Source: an uncultured Propionibacteriaceae bacterium (GTDB lineage: Bacteria > Actinomycetota > Actinomycetes > Propionibacteriales > Propionibacteriaceae). From it: DNA of 7,928 nucleotides. The notes under the pieces are model-generated. The model was not told the DNA's origin and made no database searches. It saw only the letters and a program-made list of their open reading frames with translations. A program made the translations under genes and the position numbers. Location of the stretch: the NCBI GenBank assembly GCA_937859105.1, contig CALMAD010000348.1, positions 1 to 7,928 of the forward strand, given 5' to 3'. Shown here piece after piece: positions 1 through 6,375 of the stretch. Every line of letters begins with the position of its first letter. Position 1 is the stretch's first letter.

Positions 1-745
1 CGATGCCCTCGAACTTCTCGGGGTTGCCGGTGGTGAGGAAGACGCGTTTGCCCTCCCGCGGCCCCGGGCGCACCAGCCCCTTACCGGTGAGGGTCACGTA
101 GGTCTCGCGGGCGCACTCCTCCGACGACGACACGAGGGTGACCTGGTCGCCCATCACATAGCTGATGACGCCGGTCAGCAGCGGGTAGTGGGTACAGCCG
201 AGGATGAGCGTGTCGACGTGCTGCTCCGCGAGCGGCTTCAGGTAGTCGGCGGCGATGCCCAACAGCTTGGGGCCACCGGTGATGCCGGCCTCGACGTAGT
301 CCACGAACTCGGGGCACGGCGAGGTGAACAACTGCACGTCCGGCACCGCCCCGATCGCGTCGTCGTAGCTGCGCGAATGCGCGGTAGCGAGGGTGCAGAT
401 GACCCCGATGCGGCCGTTCTTCGTCACCCGGACGGCCCGCCGCACCGCGGGCATGATGACCTCGACGACCGGCACGTCGTAGCGCTCGCGGGCGTCGCGC
501 AGCACGGCGGACGACGCCGAGTTGCACGCGATCACAAGCGCCTTGACGCCGAGGTCGTACAGGTAGTCGAGGCACTCGAGCGCGTACTCACGCACCTCGG
601 GGATCGACTTCGGCCCGTACGGCGCCCGCGCGGTATCGCCCAAATACACGATGTCTTCGCCCGGCAACTGGTCGACCACCGCGCGGGCGACCGTCAGGCC
701 GCCGAAACCGGAGTCGAACAGGCCGATGGGTGCGTCGATGTCCAC
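1..745 (-). CDS. murI: Glutamate racemase, 3' end cut by window edge
   Basis: Cytoplasmic, cofactor-independent racemase that converts L-glutamate to D-glutamate for peptidoglycan precursors. The translated part (248 residues from a GTG at 745) shows the whole Asp/Glu racemase fold signature in order: FDSGFGG at residues 10-16 with the conserved Asp11, [10 protein letters not shown] at 35-44, the first catalytic cysteine in ACNSAS (Cys74), and the second in LGCTHYPLL (Cys184). Family members are usually about 265-275 residues, so only the last few tens of residues are missing beyond the left edge. The GTG start is chosen because homology begins at once (IGLFDSG at residue 7) and an AGGA lies 9 nt upstream; the frame remains open further upstream but without recognisable sequence. 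The usual VIGT motif reads VICT here (Cys117), a small divergence. It lies downstream of glpC on the same strand but behind a strong hairpin, so it is probably its own unit. Identification is secure. Confidence 0.96.
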   Translation of the reverse strand, partial: MDIDAPIGLFDSGFGGLTVARAVVDQLPGEDIVYLGDTARAPYGPKSIPEVREYALECLDYLYDLGVKALVIACNSASSAVLRDARERYDVPVVEVIMPAVRRAVRVTKNGRIGVICTLATAHSRSYDDAIGAVPDVQLFTSPCPEFVDYVEAGITGGPKLLGIAADYLKPLAEQHVDTLILGCTHYPLLTGVISYVMGDQVTLVSSSEECARETYVTLTGKGLVRPGPREGKRVFLTTGNPEKFEGI

Positions 746-753
746 GGCGTCCG

Positions 754-759
754 ATCCTA
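754..759 (-). promoter_or_regulatory. Possible -10 box of a leaderless murI promoter
   Basis: On the minus strand the hexamer TAGGAT fits the actinobacterial TANNNT -10 pattern and ends only 8 nt before the murI GTG. Transcription would then start at or within a base or two of the start codon, giving a leaderless mRNA. The -35 region (GGAGCG at 17-bp spacing, TGGAGC at 18) is poor. The same bases also contain AGGA, which could instead be a weak ribosome binding site on a longer transcript. The two readings cannot be separated from sequence alone. Confidence 0.35.
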
Positions 760-783
760 GCCACTCACGGAACCGGCGCTCCA

Positions 784-811
784 CTGGGGCGTCCTGGCAA
801 GGACGCCCCAG
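784..811 (-). terminator. Hairpin terminator after glpC
   Basis: CTGGGGCGTCC at 784-794 and GGACGCCCCAG at 801-811 form a perfect 11-bp, mostly G-C stem with a 6-nt loop. It begins 12 nt past the glpC stop codon and precedes murI. There is no T-run on the minus-strand side, so it is not a classical U-tailed terminator, but U-poor hairpins in this position are common in high-GC actinobacteria. It probably ends the glpABC transcript or stabilises its 3' end. Being symmetric it could also act on the other strand, where no gene ends nearby. Confidence 0.7.
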
Positions 812-823
812 CGGGCACCGAGA

Positions 824-2170
824 TCACGAAAGCCCGAGCGAGCGGTGCAGCAGGGTCACGGGGTGCACGGTCGGGACGCCGCTGCCCTTTTGGATCTGCC
901 AGCGGCAGGTCTCGGTGTCGCAGACCGCCAGGTCCTTGTTGGTGGCCTGCACCATGTCGAACAGCGGCTTGCCCACGGCCTGGGCGATGTCGTACTTCTC
1001 CTTCTTGAGCCCGTAGGTGCCGGCGATGCCGCAGCACACCGCGTCGCTGTCGACGACCGTGAGCCCCGGAATGAGGCGCAGCAGGTCGGCCGCCGGCGTC
1101 CCCATGCCCTGGCTCTTGAGCTGGCAGGGCGCGTGATAGGGCACGGTCATCTGCAGCGGGCGCAACTCCTCGGCCGGGAACTCCCCCGCGTCGTACAGGT
1201 CGAGCAGGAACTCGGAGAACTCACGGATGCGGGTGCCCACGTCGGCGAGCTCGGAATCGTCGACCCCGAGGATCTCGTGCGCCTCGTGTTTGAGCATGCC
1301 CGTGCACGAGCCGGACGAGCTGATGATCGTGAGATCGGTGCCGGCCGTGCGCAGCGCCCTCACCAGCGACCGCACCGACTTCTTCGCCGACTCGAACAGC
1401 CCGTTGCTCTGCTCCGCCAGGCCGCAGCAGCCCTGCTTGGGCACGAGCACCTCGTACCCCAGGTGCTCCAGCACCTCGATGGTCTGCTTCGACGTCTCCA
1501 CCTCGAAGTAGCCGCCCGCGCAGCCGTGGAAGTAGACGATCGGGCCGCGGGTGGCGGGCTTCGTCGGCTTGGGCCGCTTCTTCAGCCACGTGGCCAGCGT
1601 CTCGGGGCGCGCGGTCGGCATCGGGGCGTCCCGATGGACGCCGACGACCTTCTCCATCACGACGCGCGCCGGCTTGAACCCGAGCACGGCGTTGGCGACC
1701 GGGGCGACGGGCGTCATGGCCGCGCCCATGATCGTCGTGCGGCTGATGAGCTGATCGCGGATCGGCATGCCGTTCTGCTGCTTCATCGCGGCGCGCGCGA
1801 GCGAGTTGATCTCGGCCACGTTGACGCCCTGCGGGCACACGACCGTGCACGTGCCGCAACTCGAGCAGTAGTCGACCGAGTGGTCGACGGAATCGCCGTG
1901 GCGGAACCGCTCCCCCTGCGGGCCGACGAACTTCGGCCCCGAGAACAGCGGCGTCACCCGGGAGACCGGGCAGTTGGTCTCGCACACCGTGCACTTCACG
2001 CAGTGGTCGAGGGTCGACCGCGCCAGCTCGTTACCCAGCCGCTCGGCCGCGTCGGGAGCCGTGTCGCGCTGGGTGACCTTGCGGGCGCCGCTGGCCACCT
2101 GCGCGCCGGCCGACTTCGCGGCCGACGACACGGACTTCACGACGGTGCTCAGATCGAGCTTCTTGCTCAC
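824..2170 (-). CDS. glpC: Anaerobic glycerol-3-phosphate dehydrogenase, iron-sulfur subunit C
   Basis: Membrane-associated electron-transfer subunit of the GlpABC complex; it passes electrons from the GlpA/GlpB flavoprotein to quinone. The 448-residue product carries two ferredoxin-type clusters, CVKCTVCETNCP (Cys57, 60, 63, 67) and CSSCGTCTVVCP (Cys102, 105, 108, 112). These are followed by two cysteine-rich CCG domains: HGCAGG (Cys217) with GCCG (Cys248-249), and HAPCQLKSQG (Cys349) with VCCGIAGTYG (Cys379-380), then Cys417 and Cys422. This order is the GlpC/HdrD-like layout. The GTG start overlaps the glpB stop as GTGA, with GGAGG only 4 nt upstream, so translation is probably coupled to glpB. 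E. coli GlpC is about 396 residues and, from memory, begins just before the first cluster; here some 50 extra N-terminal residues rich in Ala, Ser, Lys and Val precede it. No start codon lies close to the first cysteine; the only internal candidate I saw (GTG, residue 25) lacks a ribosome binding site. Confidence 0.95.
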   Translation of the reverse strand: MSKKLDLSTVVKSVSSAAKSAGAQVASGARKVTQRDTAPDAAERLGNELARSTLDHCVKCTVCETNCPVSRVTPLFSGPKFVGPQGERFRHGDSVDHSVDYCSSCGTCTVVCPQGVNVAEINSLARAAMKQQNGMPIRDQLISRTTIMGAAMTPVAPVANAVLGFKPARVVMEKVVGVHRDAPMPTARPETLATWLKKRPKPTKPATRGPIVYFHGCAGGYFEVETSKQTIEVLEHLGYEVLVPKQGCCGLAEQSNGLFESAKKSVRSLVRALRTAGTDLTIISSSGSCTGMLKHEAHEILGVDDSELADVGTRIREFSEFLLDLYDAGEFPAEELRPLQMTVPYHAPCQLKSQGMGTPAADLLRLIPGLTVVDSDAVCCGIAGTYGLKKEKYDIAQAVGKPLFDMVQATNKDLAVCDTETCRWQIQKGSGVPTVHPVTLLHRSLGLS

Positions 2171-3420
2171 TTTTCCTCCCCGAGGATCGTGTCGGCTGCT
2201 CGAAGCGCGCTCGCCGCGGCGATGCCCTCGCCCGACTTCTCGCGCCAGCGGGTGGCTCCGGCGAGGATGCCGCCCGCGGCGAACAGGTTGGAATAGACGG
2301 GCGCCGAGTCGGGCCCGAGGACCCGCATCGATTGATCCACCCGGACGCCGACCTCGAACAGCGCTTGATCGCTGCCCCAGAAGTCGCCGTGGATGAGGCC
2401 CTCCGCCGAGTCGTGCGAGAGAGGCAGCCCGAGCGCCGGCTCGGTGATGTGGCCGTAGGAGTCGACGGCCAACGCCCCGCTCTCGAACCCGCCGGGCGCG
2501 AACACGAACGCGGACGCCTCGTACTCCCGCGCGTGGCCGGCCGAGCTGATCGAGACGCTCACGACCCGATCGCCCTCGACGCGCTTGGCGATCACCTTGG
2601 AGCCGTTGATCATCCGGACGCCCGCGTCGCGCGCCAGGGCCGACAGCGTCCGGAAGAGCCGAAGCCCCGGGACGCCGGGCGGCGGCAGCGGAACCTCGCA
2701 GACCGGATGGTCGACGATCTGGGCGATGTCGCGCCAGGCGTCGTGGTCGTCGAGCCCGAGGACGCCGGGCAGCACCACGATCTCCCCCGCGTTCGCCTGC
2801 TTGGCGACGGCCTTGGCGAACGTCGCCCGGACGTTCGGGTCGTCCAGCGCGCGGGCGTAGGTGAGGCCCGTGGTGTCGGCCTCCTCCGGGCGCGCCGGGA
2901 CGTCGATCCACACCGCGCGCGCCGACACCGACCCGCCGCCGGGCACCTCGGCCCGGTCGAGGTTGCCGGCCACGAGCGTGGCCTGGAAGTCCTTGAGCCG
3001 CCGCAGCCCCACGACCACGTAGGCGTTGCCGTCCTTCACCGCGCCGTCGATCATGCTCGGCTGGGCGAGGGCGGTCGGCCGCACGGCGCCGACCGCGGTC
3101 GGCAGGTTCACGTTGGACGCCGGATCGCCCGCCAGCAGATCGGGGACGAGGCCGGCGACGAACTCCGCGGCCTCGCGGACGGCGTCCGCCCCCAGCACGG
3201 CGTAGGGGTGCTCGGGCTTGGTCTTCGCCAGGGCGCCCACGGCGTCCAGCGGGTCGGAGACGCGGTCGGGGCTGTAGCCGAGGATGTCGAACGTGCCCTG
3301 CGACAACTGCAGGCCGCCCGGCCCCTTGGAGATGAGCGACACCGTCTTGCCGCCCTTCGCGAGCCGCAGCGCCGCGGTCAGCCCCGCGAGCCCCGACCCG
3401 ATGACGATGGCGTCCCTCAT
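2167..3420 (-). CDS. glpB: Anaerobic glycerol-3-phosphate dehydrogenase, flavoprotein subunit B
   Basis: Second flavoprotein subunit of GlpABC, which together with GlpA oxidises sn-glycerol 3-phosphate to dihydroxyacetone phosphate at the cytoplasmic face of the membrane. The 417-residue product starts with a Rossmann dinucleotide motif, AIVIGSGLAGLTAALRLA (GSGLAG at residues 8-13). It has the GlpB-type segment SKGPGGLQLSQGTFDILGY at 31-49 and ends with the family's second flavin-contact region, NLFAAGGILAGATRWREKSG (378-397), where GlpB proteins have an NLFAAG motif. The length matches E. coli GlpB (about 419). The ATG is fixed by an AGGAGG 7 nt upstream and by its ATGA overlap with the glpA stop; a longer open frame upstream runs through glpA in another frame and is not used. 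Its own stop overlaps the glpC start. The position between glpA and glpC supports the assignment over other FAD-dependent oxidoreductases. Confidence 0.94.
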   Translation of the reverse strand: MRDAIVIGSGLAGLTAALRLAKGGKTVSLISKGPGGLQLSQGTFDILGYSPDRVSDPLDAVGALAKTKPEHPYAVLGADAVREAAEFVAGLVPDLLAGDPASNVNLPTAVGAVRPTALAQPSMIDGAVKDGNAYVVVGLRRLKDFQATLVAGNLDRAEVPGGGSVSARAVWIDVPARPEEADTTGLTYARALDDPNVRATFAKAVAKQANAGEIVVLPGVLGLDDHDAWRDIAQIVDHPVCEVPLPPPGVPGLRLFRTLSALARDAGVRMINGSKVIAKRVEGDRVVSVSISSAGHAREYEASAFVFAPGGFESGALAVDSYGHITEPALGLPLSHDSAEGLIHGDFWGSDQALFEVGVRVDQSMRVLGPDSAPVYSNLFAAGGILAGATRWREKSGEGIAAASALRAADTILGEEK

Positions 3421-4997
3421 CGCACAACCTCCTCGGCCGGCACCGGCAGGTGCTCGACGTCCAACGTCCCCTGATAGATCCAGTCGTCCAGCGCCGTCTG
3501 CCGCACCTGGTCGCCGTAGAGGATGGGCCACAGCCCGATCCAGCGGTTCTTGAGGAACAGGCGCAGCAGGCCCGTCGCGCGCTCGACGTCGATCGCGCCG
3601 TGGTCGTGCGCGATGCCCGCGGCGCGCATCGAGCAGAAGCCCCCCTGACAAGGACCCATGCCGAGGCGCAACTGGCGCCGGAGGTCGTCCAGCGTGCCGG
3701 TCGGCTGCTCGTCGAGCGCCTCGACGAACATGCGCTTGCTCATGAGCTCGCACTCGCAGATGATCTGGTCGTCGAGCCGGTCCTCCTCGCGATCCTCCAG
3801 CCGGTGGGTGATCACGTAGTTCTTCGGCGGGTCGTTGTTGAAGTCGATGACCTCGTCGGCCGTCGTGCATGCCCGCTGCTCGCCGAGCTGCGCGCACATG
3901 GCGTCGACGATGTGCTCGGCCATGAGGCGGTAGGTCGTCAGCTTGCCCCCGCCGATCGTCAGCATGCCCTTGATGCCGTCGCGCTCGAGGTGGTCGATGA
4001 CCGCCATGCCGCGGCTCATGTGGCGCGTGTCGGACGCCGACACCCGATCGTCCTTGATCAGCGGACGCGCCCCCGACCAGGCGTGCAGCGCGCGCGCCCG
4101 GCGGAAGCCCGGGATGAGCGCCTCACCGGCGTCGAACATCTGCTGCACCTCGTCGCGCGGGATGGGCAGGTCGTCGGGGTGGCTCTCCTTGACGTCGGTC
4201 GTGCCGATGATCGACACCGTGTGCACCGGGACGAGGATGTCGCCGTCGGCCGGGTAGATCAGGCGGTTGACCACGCTGTTCACCAGGCGGTGGTTCATCG
4301 CGATCATGATGCCGCGGCCCGGGATGACCGGCACGGGCGGCAGCCCGGCCATGTGGGTGATGCCCTCGGCCCACGGGCCCGCGCAGTTCAGGACGAAGCG
4401 GCAGTCGATCTGGACGTCCTCCCCGCCCTTCTGGTCGTAGCAGAACACCGCCTTGACCTGGTCTCCGTCGTGCTCGATGCGCGTGACCGGGTGGTAGGTG
4501 AGCACCTGGCCCCCGTGCTCGATGGCCGAGGACGCGGCGCCCCAGACGAGCTGCCAGCCGTCGACCGACCCGTCCTGCACCTCGATCGCCCGGAAGATGC
4601 CGGGGTTCAGCCGCGGCTCGCGCCGCAACGCTTCGGCGACCGGGATCTCCCGCGCCGGGACGCCCGTGGCGGCCGCGCCGGCCAGGAACCGGTCGCCGTA
4701 CTCGGGATCGTCGCCCGGCGTCGCGACGAACAACCCGCCGGTCTCTTCGACCGCGCCGGGCTGGATGCGGGTGATGATCGCGTTCTCCTCGGCGCACTCG
4801 GTGGCCGAGCCCGGATCGCTCACGACGTAGCGGCCGCCGGAGTGCAGCAGCCCGTGGAAGCGCCCCGTCGTCCCCTGCCCCAGATCGGACTTGTCGACGA
4901 GAATGGCCTTGTAGCCGCGCATCGCGGCGTCCCGAACCACGCCGGCGCCGGTGGACCCGCCACCGATCACCACGACGTCTGCCTGAAGTCTTCTCAC
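3417..4997 (-). CDS. glpA: Anaerobic glycerol-3-phosphate dehydrogenase, catalytic subunit A
   Basis: Catalytic FAD subunit that oxidises sn-glycerol 3-phosphate to dihydroxyacetone phosphate; in the GlpABC complex electrons go through GlpB and GlpC to menaquinone, typically during anaerobic growth. The 526-residue product has the FAD-binding VVVIGGGSTGAG at 8-19, the DAO-family stretch GRFHGLLHSGGRY at 45-57, LNCAGPWA at 203-210, GTTDV at 265-269, and TIGGGKLTTYR at 347-357. A C-terminal BFD-like [2Fe-2S] domain follows, with Cys414 and Cys416 (CEC) and Cys450 and Cys455 (CQGGFC). That extra domain separates GlpA from aerobic GlpD, as does linkage to glpB and glpC. Length is close to E. coli GlpA (about 542). 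The start is a GTG with AGGAGG 9 nt upstream, and the FAD motif begins within ten residues of it. First gene of glpABC, behind a candidate promoter at 5051-5079. Confidence 0.97.
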   Translation of the reverse strand: MRRLQADVVVIGGGSTGAGVVRDAAMRGYKAILVDKSDLGQGTTGRFHGLLHSGGRYVVSDPGSATECAEENAIITRIQPGAVEETGGLFVATPGDDPEYGDRFLAGAAATGVPAREIPVAEALRREPRLNPGIFRAIEVQDGSVDGWQLVWGAASSAIEHGGQVLTYHPVTRIEHDGDQVKAVFCYDQKGGEDVQIDCRFVLNCAGPWAEGITHMAGLPPVPVIPGRGIMIAMNHRLVNSVVNRLIYPADGDILVPVHTVSIIGTTDVKESHPDDLPIPRDEVQQMFDAGEALIPGFRRARALHAWSGARPLIKDDRVSASDTRHMSRGMAVIDHLERDGIKGMLTIGGGKLTTYRLMAEHIVDAMCAQLGEQRACTTADEVIDFNNDPPKNYVITHRLEDREEDRLDDQIICECELMSKRMFVEALDEQPTGTLDDLRRQLRLGMGPCQGGFCSMRAAGIAHDHGAIDVERATGLLRLFLKNRWIGLWPILYGDQVRQTALDDWIYQGTLDVEHLPVPAEEVVR

Positions 4998-5050
4998 GCC
5001 GACTTTCCTCCTCGGGTCGTGGCCATCCTCGGCGATGGTCCGTCTGCGTC

Positions 5051-5079
5051 AGCCTAGGATCGCGGAGGGCCCGCGGCAA
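5051..5079 (-). promoter_or_regulatory. Candidate promoter of glpABC
   Basis: On the minus strand, TTGCCG (5074-5079) and TAGGCT (5051-5056) are separated by exactly 17 bp, matching a housekeeping-sigma promoter of the relaxed actinobacterial type (TTGnCn and TAnnnT). Transcription would begin near 5044 and leave an untranslated leader of about 45-50 nt containing the AGGAGG (5007-5012) of glpA. The spacer holds G-C rich self-complementary hexamers (CCGCGG, GGGCCC) that might serve a regulator. This suggests glpABC can be transcribed apart from the regulator gene, although read-through from it over the 147-nt gap is not excluded. Confidence 0.5.
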
Positions 5080-5144
5080 CGAAACGGGCATATCTCGGCC
5101 AGACTCCACGACCTTGCGCGACAGGTGGGAGGACGTTCAGGACG

Positions 5145-6101
5145 TCAGCCGCCCATCCGCTCGACCACTGCGCGCGCGGTGACGTCGTCGCACACCAGGT
5201 CGGTCGCGACCCCGGCGCGCAGCGCGCCCAGCAGGGCCGGAGCGCGGCGCGGGTCGGGCACGACGCAGATGCGCCGCGGCACGCGCGCCAGCTCGCGCGG
5301 GGTCAGGCCGGTCGCCCGGTCGTTGAACGTGATGTCGGAATACGACCCGTCCTCCCGCAGCAACACCGTGCACACGTCGCCGACCGCCCCCTGCCGCTCG
5401 ATCTGCGCCAGCTCGGCGGCGTCCAGGTACCCCGCGGTGTAGACGTGCGAGGGGACGCCGCCGTGCAGCGACCCGACGCCGAAGACCGCCACGTCGAGCC
5501 GGCGCTGCAACTCGAGCACCCGCTGCACCGACCGCTCGCGCCACATCGCGCTCTTGGTGTCGGAGTAGTCGAAGAACGCGGGCACCGGGAACAGCGCCAC
5601 GCGCGCGCCGTACTTCTCGGCGATGGATTGCATGATCGACCCCACATAGGGGGACGCCGAGTCGTACCGGTTCGTGCTGCCGTTCATCTGCACGACCGTG
5701 ACCCCCGTCAGGGGCCGCGGCTCGACGTGCTTCGCGATGTGGGTCATGGTCACGCCCCACGCCACGCCGATCAACTGGTCGTCGGCGACCACGGAGTTCA
5801 GCAGGGTGGCCGCGTGCCGGGCGACCTTCTCGAAGCGGGAGTTCAACCGCGCGCCCTCGCCGACGTTGACGAGGTGCACCTGGATGCCGAACTGCTCGGC
5901 CAGCGTCAGCGCCATCGGCGACCGCGAGCCCGAGTGCTCGGCGAGCGAAATCCGTACCAGGCCGCGCTCGCGCGCCTGGCTCAACAGCCGTGAAACCGAC
6001 GATCGGGAGACCCCGAGCCCACGGGCGATGGTGTCCATGGTCTCGCCTTGAATGTAGTAGCGCGTCGCTGCGTCGTACATCTGCTCATACCGGTCGTTCA
6101 T
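5145..6101 (-). CDS. SorC-family sugar-binding transcriptional regulator
   Basis: DNA-binding regulator, very likely of the flanking glycerol genes. The 318-residue product has an N-terminal helix-turn-helix (about residues 8-52), with the turn and recognition helix in TIARGLGVSRSSVSRLLSQA (24-43). A sugar-binding effector domain follows (about 62-316), with family landmarks GVAWGVTM at 112-119, FGVGSLHGG at 207-215, and a C-terminal TDLVCDDVTARAVVE at 300-314. Known family members (CggR, DeoR of Bacillus, LsrR, SorC) respond to phosphorylated sugars, so glycerol 3-phosphate or dihydroxyacetone phosphate is a reasonable guess for the ligand; that is inference. The ATG is supported by GAGGAG 9 nt upstream and by the N-terminal position of the HTH. 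It is divergent from glpK and upstream of glpABC on the same strand. The segment RRICVVPDPRRAP (276-288) replaces the GG..K motif that I recall from other members, so ligand contacts may differ. No specific gene name is justified. Confidence 0.9.
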   Translation of the reverse strand: MNDRYEQMYDAATRYYIQGETMDTIARGLGVSRSSVSRLLSQARERGLVRISLAEHSGSRSPMALTLAEQFGIQVHLVNVGEGARLNSRFEKVARHAATLLNSVVADDQLIGVAWGVTMTHIAKHVEPRPLTGVTVVQMNGSTNRYDSASPYVGSIMQSIAEKYGARVALFPVPAFFDYSDTKSAMWRERSVQRVLELQRRLDVAVFGVGSLHGGVPSHVYTAGYLDAAELAQIERQGAVGDVCTVLLREDGSYSDITFNDRATGLTPRELARVPRRICVVPDPRRAPALLGALRAGVATDLVCDDVTARAVVERMGG

Positions 6102-6187
6102 TCACTTCTTCTCCTCATCTCTGCACGAACGCCCATGGATCGCGAGCATCCGTTCACAACGTAACATAATCGCACCCGCGGGCGATA

Positions 6188-6246
6188 GATCGAATCACGC
6201 GCTCCAGGGTGGCACATGCGCGTTTTACGCAGGGATTCGGCGAGTC
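6188..6246. promoter_or_regulatory. Candidate operator: three GA(T/C)TCG half-sites
   Basis: The hexamer GATTCG occurs on the plus strand at 6234-6239 and on the minus strand at 6191-6196, and a one-base variant GACTCG lies on the minus strand at 6241-6246. The last pair makes an imperfect 13-bp palindrome, GATTCG-G-CGAGTC, with one mismatch per pair of arms. Seven of eight bases of CGAATCAC (6191-6198) recur as CGAGTCAC (6241-6248), exactly 50 bp, or about five helical turns, away. The 6191-6196 copy falls just upstream of the TATGTT -10 candidate of the regulator gene. This arrangement suits an oligomeric regulator, but hexamers of this kind also arise by chance. Confidence 0.3.
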
Positions 6247-6347
6247 ACTGAGCACGACATGGGCGAACGTCGTCGCGTCGCGGCGCGGGGTGCACGGGCG
6301 TGCGCTCCCTATCCGGCTCGTACCCCGACCCGGTAGTTTCTCGTCTA

Positions 6348-6358
6348 CGGAATATCCG
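6348..6358. promoter_or_regulatory. Small dyad just upstream of the glpK ribosome binding site
   Basis: CGGA at 6348-6351 and TCCG at 6355-6358 flank ATA, giving a perfect 4-3-4 dyad placed between the TAGTTT -10 candidate and the GGAGG of glpK, about where transcription would start. A repressor bound there would block glpK initiation. It is short, so a chance origin is quite possible. Confidence 0.2.
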
Positions 6359-6362
6359 ACAT

Positions 6363-6367
6363 GGAGG
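6363..6367 (+). promoter_or_regulatory. Ribosome binding site that fixes the glpK start
   Basis: GGAGG lies 8 nt before the ATG at 6376. An in-frame ATG at 6361 runs into this element and cannot use it, and an ATG at 6371 is in another frame and ends after two codons. The start at 6376 is therefore preferred, and it gives the usual glycerol-kinase N-terminus, in which the phosphate-binding DQGTTSSR begins about ten residues in. Confidence 0.75.
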
Positions 6368-6375
6368 AACATGCA

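Larger units (their letters stand above)
6102..6375. promoter_or_regulatory. Divergent control region between the regulator and glpK
   Basis: This 274-bp gap must hold the promoters of two divergent genes. An A/T-rich island at about 6151-6170 stands out from the surrounding G/C and includes TATGTT (minus strand, 6163-6168), a fair -10 for the regulator gene, without a clear -35. For glpK, TAGTTT at 6334-6339 fits TAnnnT, again with a poor -35, which would suit activator-dependent transcription. Small dyads at 6220-6230 (GCGT, 3 nt, ACGC), 6234-6246 and 6348-6358 are possible operators, and GTGCAC...GTGCGC at 6290-6305 could fold in RNA. I see no full CRP/GlxR-type TGTGA-N6-TCACA site and no riboswitch I recognise. 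Confidence 0.55.

Noticed and set aside
845..2296. Long open frame on the plus strand opposite glpC (483 codons)
   Set aside because: Low-complexity, motif-free product antisense to a clear GlpC; no ribosome binding site or operon logic.
824..3427. An 867-codon frame that would fuse a long N-terminus to GlpC
   Set aside because: The upstream half is glpB read in the wrong frame. The GTG at 2170, with GGAGG and the GTGA overlap, is the real glpC start.
2167..3897. A longer GlpB starting inside glpA
   Set aside because: The first 159 residues are glpA out of frame, and the Rossmann motif begins right after the ATG at 3420, which has an AGGAGG at good spacing.
3450..5057. Long open frame on the plus strand opposite glpA (535 codons)
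   Set aside because: It is a shadow of glpA caused by high G/C: the product is rich in Arg, His, Asp, Val and Ala with no recognisable motif, whereas the opposite strand encodes full-length GlpA with all expected cofactor motifs.
5132..5146. GACGT / ACGTC inverted repeat at the end of the regulator gene as a terminator
   Set aside because: Only a 5-bp stem, it overlaps the stop codon and has no T-rich tail, so it is too weak to call.
6151..6173. TGTGA (minus strand) near the A/T-rich island as a CRP/GlxR site
   Set aside because: Only one half-site is present; the second TCACA arm is missing at the required spacing.
6361..6375. Five-residue N-terminal extension of GlpK from the ATG at 6361
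   Set aside because: The extension encodes the ribosome binding site itself (GGAGG) and adds residues outside the family N-terminus.
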